64,000 nt of DNA from Alkalibacterium sp034520745 (GTDB lineage: Bacteria; Bacillota; Bacilli; Lactobacillales; Carnobacteriaceae_A), in NCBI GenBank assembly GCA_034520745.1, contig JAXHNF010000012.1, forward strand, positions 1 through 64,000, in the 5' to 3' direction. The stretch's first letter is position 1. Each line of letters begins with the position of its first letter. The notes beneath the pieces are model-generated. The model was not told the DNA's origin and did not search any database. It saw only the letters and a list, made by a program, of their open reading frames with translations. This document shows, in pieces, positions 1-11,026 of this stretch. Position numbers and translations under genes: made by a program.

Positions 1-132
1 CGGTATGAATTTGACGCATTTATGGTCCAGATATTTATCAGTGAAATCATTCACTGAATATAATGCTGCACTAGTAACTGCAGCTTTGATATTTACATGC
101 TGAGTGCCTTTATTAAACTTTTTAGTTGACAT
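1..132 (-). CDS. N-terminal part of an unrecognised protein, runs off the left edge
   Basis: The minus strand reads an open frame from an ATG at 132 to the window edge, giving 44 residues that begin MSTKKFNKGTQHVNIKAAV. A purine-rich GGGGGAGG ribosome binding site lies about 12 bases upstream, which supports this start. The visible part is basic and has no signal peptide or membrane segment. Too little is present to assign a family. It lies downstream, in the transcription sense, of the eroded IS1380 copy, and the next minus-strand gene upstream is the broken murB-like gene. Confidence 0.55.
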   Translation of the reverse strand, partial: MSTKKFNKGTQHVNIKAAVTSAALYSVNDFTDKYLDHKCVKFIP

Positions 133-589
133 TATCGCTTAAAGCCTCCCCCATCATAATATAAATATTATTCTGTATAACATTACGATTTTCTTCTGTG
201 TTATGTAACTTAAGATTTTGCGATTTTTATTTAGATTTGAATGCACACTATTTTTTCTACATTAATTTAATCTATAGCGTCAACTATTGTTCATTATTTA
301 ATTCCTAGTTTATCTATGAATCCTAATATTTACTAGTATATAAAGAAAAGAATACTAACGAATATAAAAAATGTTCTGGCTAAACATGAACCCTAAATCA
401 ATAGAGGTAAATCTCAATAATTCCTTCTTCGTAGTAAAACAAATATAAAGTAAAACAAACCTACAATTACCTGAATGATTAACTTTTTCGTTAACAACTA
501 GAAACTGTCTAAAGGCAGGCTAAATTAAAAATTGTAAGTTCACCTGTTAAGTGATAAAAAAGACCCCCGTTCTAATATGGTTCCATAAA
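133..589. other. AT-rich stretch without a recognisable gene
   Basis: About 450 bases of AT-rich sequence with no frame I can assign. Its left edge carries the upstream region of the minus-strand gene ending at the window border. Its right part, with the run AAAAAAGACCCCCGTTCTAA near 546-575, probably belongs to the left end of the IS1380 relic that follows, but I could not find matching terminal inverted repeats. Confidence 0.4.
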
Positions 590-1995
590 AATAACCATAA
601 GAAAAGATTTCTCTAATAATTAGTTACACAAAAATCAAGTTCAATTCAATTCAAACATCAGGATTTCGCATGCAGGTGGTCGATTGTCGGTCGATTCTAT
701 TCTGTCCTTAGTTAAAGAAGTACTGAAAACCTAGGATTTTTCTCAATTTAACGAAGTCGCCGCTACGTATTAAAAATAACACGAGCATAATTCACGTATG
801 ATAACTTAGCAATATTAGAACAGCTCATCATACAGCTGATTGCTGGTTTTTAGGCGGATTAGTTTATCAATCAATTATTGGTGAATTTCGATATTTCAAT
901 GGTATTAAGTAGAAAACTATTAGCCTCACAATCGTCGATTTCACTATTCTTAGTTTATTTGAGCGAGGAAAATGTAAGTCAATTACAATCATTAAATCGG
1001 TCTATGATTAATGAAGCACGTTTAATTAGTAATGACACGACTGATCACTTATGTTGAACCCACACATTCAGATACGTTTGGCCATTAAAAACAAACAGAT
1101 TGTAATGCTAAGCTATGGAGTTCCTAGGTATCATCCATTAGTTGCGTTCGATGGATTTACCAGAAATATTTTAAAAACTGAATTGCATTCAGGAAATCAG
1201 TAGACATCTAAAAGTTTGAAAGTATTTATAGAAATACTCTTACATCACTACAGCAAATCCTTACCGAATACTATAATATTGGTTCGTGAAGACAGCGACT
1301 CCCCAACAGCAGAGGTATACGAGTCTTGTGAATCAAACGACAGTCGTTTTATGATTCGATTAAAGATTAATGGAATTTTTGGTGAAACAGCTGATAGATC
1401 AGTCTTTTTGGGGTGATAAACAAAATATGTGAAGAACGAAAAACACAGTATTTTTTTAGTGCTTATCAAACAAAATCGTAATCGAACTCCCGCTTCGTTT
1501 GTATTGATACATTCGTGAAGCAGGTGATTCTCTCTTTCAACACGCATTTATTGTGACCAATCTTCAGGAATAGTATCACCTGAATAAAAATTCTCTTTGC
1601 GGCCAGCATGGAACGATGGAGATTTTTATCAAAGAAATTAAAGTTGTCTGAAATTTCGAGTCAAACAGTTATTCCACGTTCTGGAAAATCATGTCAGGAT
1701 AATGATTAGCCTACTTGCATGAACCTCATCAGCTTTATAAAGAATATCGGCTTTGTGGAGGAACAGAAGAAATGACTATTCATTCCATCCGCCTAAAATT
1801 TACTTAAAGTTGCCGGCAAACTTTTTTAAATAGGCAGACGAATCTATCTAAAAATTTCAAGTTATAATGTTTATAAAATTGAATTCTATGCATTATTCGA
1901 AAGCCAAAGGCGCTCCGATCAATGGAATTACATTTTAGTCAGTCGATAAAATTTTTAACTAAAAGAGTCTTACAGAGATAAGTATAACAGAAAAG
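590..1995 (+). pseudogene. Eroded IS1380-family transposase
   Basis: Read across several frames, this stretch follows an IS1380-family DDE transposase from near its N-terminus to its C-terminus. In order: FNSNIRISHAGGRLSVDS with LVKEVLK at about 635-735; a YLSEENVSQLQSLNRS segment near 955-1005; SNDT with HSDTFG at about 1027-1080; and YHPLVAFDGFTRN at 1130-1170. The longest open stretch (1216-1416) reads LLHHYSKSLPNTIILVRED then VYESCESNDSRF. Beyond it come a VTNL-like tail and a WKIS-SYNVYKIEFYALF-like end near 1855-1900. Frameshifts and stops occur throughout, so it cannot be functional. The family assignment comes from recalled similarity to Lactobacillales IS1380 transposases. Terminal repeats were not identified. 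Confidence 0.75.
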
Positions 1996-2337
1996 AAGAA
2001 TAATTGATACCTAATTGAGAAAGAAAATAGTCTTATAATGAATCAATAAATAAAAAATGCCCATTTTTCTCAAAGATCAGTCTTATCAAGGGAAAATGCA
2101 TTTAATTTTGAGCATATGAATTATTCCTACAATCATAAAGATTATAATGATTGTAGGAATAAGCCAAATGATTGCTGAGATAATCAAATCACAGATATTG
2201 ATTACAAGATAAATTTAAACAAGACTAATTTCAGAAACTTCACATAATTTAAGATATTAAATTCATTGCAAATGTTATTTTAAATAGAGATTATAATGCA
2301 TCGGTTTTTATGTAATGCGTTTAACATAAAATAAACA
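1996..2337. other. AT-rich gap containing a perfect 16-bp inverted repeat
   Basis: No gene is recognisable between the IS1380 relic and the end of the murB-like gene. The only clear structure is the inverted repeat at 2121-2162, listed separately. Confidence 0.5.
2121..2162. repeat. Perfect 16-bp inverted repeat with 10-nt loop
   Basis: TTATTCCTACAATCAT at 2121-2136 is repeated in exact reverse complement at 2147-2162, around the spacer AAAGATTATA. Neither side carries a T-run, so it is not a standard intrinsic terminator. It sits 180 bases past the 3' end of the murB-like gene and just outside the IS1380 relic. It could be the residue of a small palindromic element or an RNA 3'-end hairpin. 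Confidence 0.75.
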
Positions 2338-3220
2338 CTATATAACTCTCCACTCTAATTCTAAATCAATATTAAACTTATCTTTCACTTTTTCTGTTGC
2401 TAAATTAATTAATGATAAGATGTCGCTAGACTTAGTTTGATTGACATTTACTATAAACCAGGATGTTTTTCTGAATTCATAGCACCCCCAATTTGATGAC
2501 CACGAAGTCCAACTTCTTCAAATAATTTCCAGACATAAAAATCTTGCCCATTTAACGAGGTCTTTTGAAAAACACTTACCTGCATTAGGGTAATTCACGG
2601 CTGTTTAGTATACCTACTCTTTTTTGATTTCAAGCATTCGTTTAATATTTCACCATAGTCATCTGACAATTGTTCCTTGGACAATTTAAAAGAAGCGGAT
2701 CATATGAGAAAATCCTAGTTGCCCACTTAGAAATTCTACGCCCAAAATCAGCTGTTGTCGCTTTAACGGTGCAAACTTCACCAGAAGTTTTATCATAATA
2801 AGTTACTTTATCAATTAAATTGAATTGTATCTTTATAAGTCCCAGCATTCATGATAATTGCTCCGCCAATACTTCCAGGTACATCTTCTAGGAATGCATA
2901 ACCTTTTACATTCTGTTCTAAAGCATACCAACTTAACGTAGATAATAACACACCAGCTTCAGCTAGATTTGGTTCTGATTGTAAAAAATATCATTAAATG
3001 CTAAAATCACAAAAACATACTCATATCCATAATAATTTTGAGAAAGCAGAATATTTTTGAACCGTCAGAGGGATATTTTATTACTTTTTTATCGGTATAA
3101 TCATTATATATTTCTTTTACACCTTGCTCATTTAATGGAAATAACATCAAGCTTGCCTTAGCATCTATTCTCAGAGTGTTATATTGCTTGGGGACGCCCC
3201 TCAACTTTTAAATAATTCAT
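2338..3220 (-). pseudogene. Frameshifted MurB-like UDP-N-acetylenolpyruvoylglucosamine reductase
   Basis: MurB is the flavoenzyme that reduces UDP-GlcNAc-enolpyruvate to UDP-MurNAc. The minus strand shows a start at 3220 (MNYLKVE) with an AAGGA site, then in shifted frames GVPKQYNTLRIDAKASLM, a YALEQNVKGYAFLEDVPG segment with SIGGAIIMNAG (FAD-domain and substrate motifs), and the tail VGLRGHQIGGAMNSEKHPGW ending ELEWRVI at 2338. The length, about 290 codons, is normal for MurB. At least four frame changes break it. It starts 22 bases after the MurA-like stop, so the two were one transcript. Its AT-rich capsule setting and its murA partner suggest a specialised paralogue rather than the housekeeping gene. 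Sequencing error versus true decay cannot be settled here. Confidence 0.8.
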
Positions 3221-3241
3221 ATTTAAATCCTTTCTGAACGG

Positions 3242-4562
3242 TTATACTTTCTCTCCAATTCTTTTTACGTTAGCACCTAGTTCGCTAAATAGCTCAACAA
3301 AATTTCCATATCCTCGTTCTAATTGATACAAGTTAGAAATAATGGATTCTCCTCTTGCAGCCAATGCAGCAGTCCTACCGCTCCTCCTCGAATATCAGTA
3401 GCCTTAACATTTGCAGGGTGCAAAAAATTAACCCCTTGTACTTTTGCAATTTGACCTTGTGCCCCATTGACACATGTAAAATCTCCATCTTCGACGATAA
3501 TGTTAGCACCCATTTTATTCAGCTCTGAACAATATTTAAAGCGGCCATCTAGAATTGTTTCTTTAACAATAAGATCTCCTAATGCGGTCGTACATAATAA
3601 AGTGTGAAGTGGCTGAACGTCTGTATGAAATCCTGGATATGCTCTGGTTGTTACGCTATTTCGTAGCCTTAAACGGTTTAGATCCGTCTATATATAAGTC
3701 ATTATTTTTTTGAGCAATGTTTAAACCACTTTGTCTCCATACCTTTATTTCTTCTTTCAATAAATCTTCATAAAATTATTTATATGTATTTCTAGTTAAA
3801 CCAGTAGCTGCTCTACTTGTGGCTCCAATAATACGATCGTAATCTGAATGTTCGGTAGCCGATAGTTTTTGAACTTGCTCAACTAAAAGTGTTTTTTCAT
3901 CTAACCACTCGATATTAGCACCCATATTATTTAACATCTTAATTACATCAAGTACTTCAGGATTTCAGCAGCATTCTGATTTGAATTTTTTAATTTTACA
4001 GAAGCAAGAAATAGAGCGTTAAAAGTACCGCCGAATGTAGGATAGTAAAAATCAATTACTTCATCATAACAATACCCGCCTGGTTCTATAAACACTCATT
4101 CTCTTCAACATAATGTCCTAATGTCTTTAAAGAATCGATATGCATATCATGCTTTCTACTACCCAAGTCACATCCACCTGGCATAGGCAAAAATAAAGAT
4201 TTATCCCAACTAGCAAGAGGCCCTAATAACAATAGTGAATGTCTAATTTTTTCCGGCTATTCACCATCAAGATTACCACCTTGCCAGTTTCCACCATTAC
4301 TTCTTATTATTTTTTATTGTAATCAACTTCTACTTTAGCACCCATGTCAATAAGTAACTTAACTAATTGTTTTACATCATTTAGTTCAATCGGTACATTT
4401 TTTTAGTTCCACAGTTTCATCTGATAAACAAGATGCCACAATGGCTGGTAATGCAGCATTTTTTTTTGCTCCATCTATTCCAACTTCCCTTTCTAAAGGT
4501 TGACCTCCATTTATTATTAATAATGGTTCACTTGTCGTTCTATCTTTTATCGCTTGTTCCAT
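3242..4562 (-). pseudogene. Frameshifted MurA-like UDP-GlcNAc 1-carboxyvinyltransferase
   Basis: MurA transfers enolpyruvate from PEP to UDP-GlcNAc. The start at 4562 (MEQAIKDRTTSEPLLI, then GGQPLEREVGIDGAKKNAAL) has an AGGAG site and matches the family N-terminus with its G-AKNAAL motif. Further pieces in changing frames are LLGPLASWDKSLFLPMPGGC, MLNNMGANIEWLDEKTLLVE, the YPGFHTDVQPL-like stretch, MGANIIVEDGDFTCVNGAQG and ATDIRGGA. The tail ends GANVKRIGEKV at 3242. The ordered motifs span the usual 420-430 residues. Several frameshifts and a few in-frame stops disrupt it. The middle looks divergent from ordinary MurA. It lies directly upstream of the MurB-like gene inside a capsule locus, which is unusual for a peptidoglycan precursor pair. 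Confidence 0.8.
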
Positions 4563-4759
4563 AAAATATTATCTCCTATTCTATTTTTATCTTATTTTCT
4601 TGAGCTTATCTAAAAATAATACGTAAATTTCAGACCGCACGTTCACTGTTTTAAATTTTTAAAACAAAATTGCTTATCATAAAAAATGTATATAAATTTT
4701 TATTTATGATGAATCATATTAAATAAAGTACATTCATAATGGATGAAGTATTTTGTTCT

Positions 4760-5581
4760 TCAAATATTATATCCTAAACCTTCTTCATAGAATTAGGTAG
4801 TAGTCTGATCCCACCCCCTAATAAGTATATTAATAACACTTTCAACTCTGTTTTATATGAAACCTATCTCAACAAATTTATTTTGTAATTCAATCTCTTT
4901 AATTAAATATTTTGAAACCGCCTCTTCTTTTGTACATATTGCTACCAGCCCTAACAAAAACTAAGACTTCTTTTACAGTTGTATATCCTATAATTTTATT
5001 TAAGACTCGAGCGCAAAGATAATAATCTTCCATTTGCAAAGGAGAGGGTTAGTAATTACCAGAATTTAAAATAGATGATTTTTTTAAAAATTACAGTCAT
5101 GTGATTTAATGGATTCTTTTTTTTGCAGATCTTACTATGGCATTGTGATTTTGAAGGAACTTTTTCTAATAGTAGTCAAATTATTAGGATTTTCTAAACT
5201 CACCTATCCACGAACCAAGAACATCAATATTATTATTTTCTTTTAATATATTAATTTGTTTTACTCAAATCTATGTGGGCTACATATATACATCAGTATC
5301 CATTCTTGCTACAATTTCATATTTGCATTGTAAAAGTCCCTCATTTAATGCTACACCTAGTCCTTTATTTTCATCAAGTGTTACCACCTTAGAATGCAAC
5401 CCGCTATAATCCTTAACATATGAATCAATTAGTGCATCTAAATCACTTGTCAGAGGACCATCTTTTACCAAAACTATTTCATTGGGTAAAAGTGTTTGAC
5501 ATAGTCAGACTTTCAATACAATTTTTAAAGTAAATTGTATTTTCTTTTTTTATAAATTGACATTAATACCGAAAATCTCAT
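4760..5581 (-). pseudogene. Frameshifted GT2 family glycosyltransferase
   Basis: The start at 5581 (MRFSVLMSIYKKENTIYF) has an AGGAG site and is the classic GT-A N-terminus. After a frame change it reads IVLVKDGPLTSDLDALIDSY, then DENKGLGVALNEGL and YEIVARMDTDVYM, where the DTD-type motif would bind metal and nucleotide-sugar. Near the end come VLVFVRAGSNMYKRRGGFKY and LIKEIELQNKF, typical of capsule GT2 enzymes of about 270 residues. The enzyme would add a sugar to the lipid-linked repeat unit on the cytoplasmic face. Frameshifts and stops occur every 100-250 bases. The donor sugar cannot be predicted. Confidence 0.75.
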
Positions 5582-6375
5582 TTTTAATACACTCCTAAAT
5601 TGTATGATAGTTAACTTTTTGATGACTATTAGAACTAACTATATTGAAATATTCAGAATTCCATATGAGTAGAAAAACCTTTACTCTTGTATTAAGATTA
5701 CTTAATTCAGAGCTACCACATAAATATAATACAATAATGAGGAAATTTTAGAGATTTATTTGGTATTCATTAAACCGGAAAGTTTGATCATTTAGATCAG
5801 TCAGATGAAATAATATAATTTATAAAGTTTAAAAGACCCACCGCACTAATACTAAATTTTATAGAAGATTATTTATGAGCGCCGATACCAATATTATGAA
5901 AAAATAATTAGTTGCACTTGATTGAGTACTTCTTTGTTACTCGAATGAAGTATAATATACAATACATATTTAGACTTACTTAGATGGCCTGAAAATACAA
6001 GTTGAATAACTGTATCTTACAACTATCTTACTAGTTATTTTGCATATACTAATGAGTAAAAATCCTGGAACTATGCAATTAATATTTTTCTAGTATTTAT
6101 AATCTTTAAAGCAAAATAGAATTTTAAAATTTCCACTACAATTAATAGAAAATGACACGATCAATCAATAAGCTAAGCTATAACTGATATCCAAATTTTT
6201 AAATTGATTAATTTCAATCGAATCTATTAAAAAAAATTCTGAGTTATTCATCGAGACACTTTATCGGAGATTAAGCAAGCATTGCCGCAAAAACCTATGG
6301 ATGGTTAATTAAATTAAAAAGTAAAATTATGTGAAAAATAACAATTGCTTCTACAACTTTTTTGTTAATTTCTAG
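5582..6375. other. AT-rich region without a recognisable gene
   Basis: About 790 bases between the Wzy-like gene and the GT2 gene. No frame gave a recognisable protein on either strand. A short plus-strand run near 6245-6310 could be a transposase scrap but is too weak to call. Confidence 0.4.
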
Positions 6376-7560
6376 TTATTTTACATTTTGAAAAATTATT
6401 TGTTGTTGAATCCAAAGTAGAGATCGGTTAATGCCAAAGTAGCGAGAGCTATAGTGGAGCTTACTTTCGTCAAACGAAACATTCCAAGTTAATAAGAAAT
6501 AAACTGCTACCGCAGAAAATACAGTAAAATAATCGTTCATCTTTATATGGTTGAAAACTGAGAGAACAAATAAACATATTATAGATAAAAATAAAAATAG
6601 ACTAATAAATCCACCAGCAAAAGTTATTTCTAAAAATATATTATGGGGATAAAAACCCAATAATACCTCAGAAGTATCAAACCATATCCCAATGGATTAT
6701 CAAGTATTAGCTCGGTCACTTGACTGTAAATATACAATCTTGGCTCATCACCCGTATTTTCCAATAAAGAGCTAAAACGATGTATCCAATAATTAGAAAC
6801 ATTATTAATTAAAAAATAATAGCCAATTATAATTGTGATAAAAGTAACAAAGAAACTTTTCAAGATAGTTGTTAATGATCTTTCATAAAACATGATTAAA
6901 ACTCTATAAGTAAGAATAGTAGTTAAAGAAAATATAATGGTGATAAACGTCAGAAAAGAACTTAAAACACTTAAAATTATTAATGATATTGCTAAAGTAA
7001 ATAATTTAATTATCCACTTTTTGAAATAAAAACCAGATTTACTGATACGATTAGTCCAGCTGCCAACGGTACACCTAACGTTAAATAATGTTGTCCGAGA
7101 CTTCTGTCTAGCTTAATACCTACAAGTCAGATCGATTATGGATAAAGTAAGTGCCATAAAATTTGATACAATATAACTATTTTAATATCTTCATTTTCCA
7201 TAAACAACAGCGACGATATTACAGAAAGGAACAAAGTGAAATACTGGGCTAAAATATAATATGTCATTGAAGAAACTTGTCCTATTATAGTATTTATTAG
7301 CAAGAAAAACCACATTGCAGAAAATAGATATAAAAAGCTTTTTCCTTGCTTGCTAATTTAAGTCTAGAGTTTTTTAGAATTATTATCCTAATAATTCCAA
7401 ATACAATTAAACCAACAACCGGTAAAACATTCACTAATGAAGATCTAAATAATAGCTTAATACTGGGGTATTTATCAAAATAAAGAAGCACATTAGAAAC
7501 GAATAAATTAAGTAAAAAACTTACACTCTTTTTTTAATTTCAGCAGATATCCCCCTATCT
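6376..7560 (-). pseudogene. Frameshifted Wzy-like polysaccharide polymerase
   Basis: Three open pieces on the minus strand are rich in membrane segments and together make a polytopic protein of about 390 residues. The first carries FRSSLVNVLPVVGLIVFGII (about 7297-7491). The second holds FFVTFITIIIGYYFL and then EPRLYIYSQVTELILDNPLG with YG (6660-6893). The third begins GFYPHNIFLEITFAGGFISL (6376-6660). The P-HN-FLE motif before a membrane helix and the preceding periplasmic loop are typical of O-antigen polymerase/ligase proteins, which join lipid-linked repeat units outside the membrane. It is split by several indels. It sits between two GT2 genes in a capsule cluster, which fits the role. 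Confidence 0.7.
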
Positions 7561-7689
7561 ATACAGTAGGTCAAAAGCAGTAATAATAATTAATAAATTT
7601 CATTATTTAATACTACTCGCATTCCTAATTTTCTGGATTGTATTAAAACTCAATGAAAAGATTAAGCGAGATATTTTATTACTCTTATT

Positions 7690-8592
7690 TGAAATCAAAA
7701 ATTAAAAACCATAAGTTGTTATTAAATGTTTTCTTTTCGTTTAAGCTCAAGTTGTTAATTTTAATCGCTTGTTCCAAGTCTTTGACAGACATAGCGAATA
7801 CGGACAACTTAAATAAATCGTTAGCTCATCTAGAACTACTATTCCTATAAAACGGTGCATAATATCCATATTGATCTACAAGATCTTTTTCTCCTCTAAG
7901 TTTGCTTTCGATGCCCTGTCTAGCCATTTCTCCGAAATACCTTTGCAATGTTTGTTTTTCTAATGACCCACTAACACCATCATCTAGAACATACCTTCTA
8001 TATAATACCTCTTCAACAATTTGAAAACTTGTATTTATACTCATTCTCAACCACAAATCGTAGTCCTGTGTAAACATAAAGAATTCTCGATAACCTCCTA
8101 TTTTTTCATATAGACTCTTTCTGTACATTACTTCACCATGAGTGAATAAATTGGAAGATAATAATTGACTAGTTAATGATACATTATCGTTTATTTTTGG
8201 CTTATGAAGATGTGTTTGATTGGTAGTAAGATTTTTGTGTTTCAGCAATAACAACTAACCACTCCAATCCTGCTATTGTTTTTTAAAACACTAACTTGTT
8301 TTTCAATCCTATTCAAGAAAGAAATATCCCCTGAACCATGAACAGCAATGATATCTCCATTCGAATGCTCTATTGCTTTTCTAATTGACTTTACAAATCC
8401 GCTATTTGTATGTCTAATTACCTTTAGTCTGGAATCTTTATAACTCGAAAGCAGTTTATACGTATTATCAGTAGAGCCATCATCTACAGCAATGATTTCT
8501 ATATTTTGATACGTCTGGTTAAGCAAACTTTCTATTGATTCTTTCACTTGATTCTCACGATTATAATAAACAGTTACAATTGAAACTAACAT
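7690..8592 (-). pseudogene. Frameshifted GT2 family glycosyltransferase
   Basis: The start at 8592 (MLVSIVTVYYNRENQVKESI) is followed by ESLLNQTYQNIEIIAVDDGS, the GT-A donor-binding motif. GDISFLNRIE follows, where the usual DxD is replaced by SGD. A frame change near 8245 leads into ...HGEVMYRKSLYEKIGGYREF and QDYDLWLRM, which contain the acceptor-region ED-like motif. A second change near 7835 gives the C-terminal tail up to about 7690. The combined length is about 290 residues, normal for the family. It would act on the cytoplasmic face in repeat-unit assembly. Only two or three indels separate it from an intact frame, so it may be functional in the real genome. Confidence 0.75.
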
Positions 8593-9019
8593 TTCATTCT
8601 CCTTTTCTATTTGACAATAAATTTTATATAAGATGATTTGTTTTAGAGTTTTCTAATGTAGTTAGCTAAAAACAAACAAAATTGCAATATTTTCTTACCC
8701 TCTGTATCTTTTAAAACAATTCTATATCAAGATATTAAAATTCTCTAAAAAAATATAAAACATACCATCCGATATACCTAATTAATTTATACTTTTCTTG
8801 TAATTTTTGAAAATACCTAACGTAAGAATAGCTTTCAAATATATTTACAACCTATTAAATGATGATAAAAGATACCATTCTCAAATTAATAATGATGATG
8901 AAAGAAACAATTTAAAACATGAAAAATAAGTTAATTCATGTCGAAACTTGATATTTTCGGATTGATATACTGAAGAAAAAACCAAATAATTACAATCATA
9001 GATATTTATAGCTTATCGA
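8593..9019. other. AT-rich spacer without a recognisable gene
   Basis: No assignable frame on either strand. It lies between the promoter side of the GT2 gene (an AAGGAG-like site is present just upstream of its ATG) and the second IS1380 relic. Confidence 0.4.
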
Positions 9020-9525
9020 TGTAGCAAATCTGATAAGTAAGGACACTAAGTTAGCCGTTAATGTTGAATTAAGAGATTCAGATACTTTTCACCATCTAGA
9101 ACCAACGAAATATAAAGCCCATTGCACAAAACAATAATGATAAAATTTGCCGGATTTACATTCGATTTCTCCTTAAAGGAAAGTAACACCTCTTACAAGA
9201 GGAATAAACTTTTAATCAATGTTTTTGAAAATGTTTTTAATTGAATAGTATTGATTCTATATTTCTAACCATAGAATTAATGAAGAACTTTATCATCAGA
9301 AAAAGAAGAATTGGGTTTTGTTTTGACAACATAGTTAATTCACTCTTTTTAGAAAATCAAATCAGAATAATGTTATACTACACGATAGATTTTTAAATTC
9401 ATTGATATTATTGCTTAATTAGACAAATTAAAGTCTATCTTCAAACTTTCAAGCTACGAATCTATCTAAAAGAGTTCTATAAGTCAAGAGCAACCGTTTA
9501 AGTTGATCCAACCAAATGACTAAGA
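9020..9525 (+). pseudogene. Second IS1380-family transposase relic
   Basis: Plus-strand fragments read LISKDTKLAVNVELRDSDTF then HHLEPTKYKAH around 9030-9130. These align with the SNDT...HSDTFG...Q-DYNAH part of IS1380 transposases and with the equivalent part of the copy at 590-1995. The 3' end near 9420-9520 reads KVYLQTFKLRIYLKEFYKSR and closes VDPTK followed by a stop, the usual C-terminus of this family. The centre seems deleted or scrambled: about 500 bases replace roughly 900. It has the same orientation as the first relic, and the capsule genes between them lie on the opposite strand. Confidence 0.55.
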
Positions 9526-9722
9526 TTAGTCGTTTAGTGATCTTAAAAACTATATTTGTAGGGGAAAATCAAATATAGATAAAAAGTGAACAAAAGTAGT
9601 TTTTTTAAAAGGCAAATAATATTAAAAATATTGATTAAAATTAATCATTCCAAAAGTAACAACCTGCATCTATCAAAGACATGATATCGAAAACAAAAAG
9701 ACAGAAATTATTCAGATCATGA

Positions 9723-11026
9723 CTACTTTATATCTAAAGTTATATTTTTAACTTTAGATATAATCATATTAAAATCTTGTTTATTAATGACAAGCATACT
9801 TGAAACTTTAATACCTTCTTTTTTACTATAAATATACAGAAATAATACTCCCGCTAAAGTGTAGGATATTGAAGAAGCAATAGCAGCTCCTTCAATTTCA
9901 TAAATAGGTATAAGTATTATATTTAATATTATATTAATAACAAGTGGTAAAATAGATACCCAAAGTCCATAAATAGGAAAACCTCTACCTGCTAAATCAG
10001 CATGTAGTATTTTTACAATTACCATAAAAAATATTCCAGGTAACAATATACGTATAACGCTACTAGAACTAAAGAACTCTACACCAAATAGAATAGAAAC
10101 AATACTTGGCGCAAAAGAAGCCATGATAATACATATAATAATCATTATAGGTATTATCACTCTTCAGGAGTCTAAGCGAACGCTCTACTGCTGCTTCAGT
10201 TGTTTTAGTATTTGCACTTTTGAAAATAAAACAAGGCCTATAGCAGCTGGTACCTGCCAAATTAACTCTGCTGTTTTTGCTCCAACATAATAAACACCTA
10301 CTTCAGACGAAGTTAAGTACTTCTCTAATATTAAAACATCTATATTATAATTAAGTTGAAGTAAGAAAAGTGCTAATGCGAATATTATGCCTTTGTTAAA
10401 GAGATTTTTGACCAAAACTATATCGATACCTATTTGGGGGTAGCCTCTATTGAGTATTAATCTTCACCAAATATATTAATGCTACTAGTGACATCATGCC
10501 CTTAGCAATTAAAGCTCCTTGAACTCCAAAATCTAACCACCATATTAATATCAAAATACCAGAAAACATGAGTAAATAACATTTATAATTTCAGCAACAT
10601 TAATATTACTTATTCTTTCTTCTCCTTGCATAATCCCTCTACAATAGTTGACTGCTAGGTTGAATGGAACAATCATTATAGCAATAATTAATATTCCCCA
10701 ATTATAATTATTACCAAACTGAATGTAATACGATATTGAAACACTTGCTATGCTTATAGCAGATGTAAATAACCAAAAAATAAATACATTAAATATTAGT
10801 TCATTAGTTTTAAATATCTTATTACCAAATATAATAAGCAATAGCTTGTCGAACACCTAAATCTGCAAAATTTCCTTACCAACATTGGTATCACTAGTAT
10901 AGTAGCTAGAATCCCTTGACCATCAGGGCCTAATAGCCTTGCTAATAAAACCGAAATAATAAAATTTCCAATTAATATAGTCATTTTTGTGATAAAGGTT
11001 GTAATTATATTGAATAAAGTACTCCT
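9723..11026 (-). pseudogene. Frameshifted Wzx-type repeat-unit flippase
   Basis: Wzx proteins move undecaprenyl-linked repeat units across the membrane. Pieces on the minus strand give, in order, STLFNIITTFITKMTILIGN then FIISVLLARLLGPDGQGILA, the family N-terminus. The later pieces are multi-helix segments such as ISIASVSISYYIQFGNNYNW, FALALFLLQLNYNIDVLILE and KYLTSSEVGVYYVGAKTAEL, then a long C-terminal part (9723-10160) with four hydrophobic segments. About 12-14 membrane segments over some 430 residues are normal. At least four frameshifts interrupt it. The ATG expected before STLF appears lost (ATAGG), so the start is approximate. A second Wzx and a third lie at 27.3-28.8 and 39.3-40.8 kb. 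Confidence 0.75.

Noticed and set aside
6240..6320. Possible transposase scrap on the plus strand
   Set aside because: A short run resembled a transposase segment, but it is under 25 residues, interrupted by a stop, and no neighbouring motif supports it.
7653..7850. Plus-strand 65-codon frame near 7.7 kb
   Set aside because: It overlaps the C-terminal part of the minus-strand GT2 gene, which continues in another frame through this stretch.
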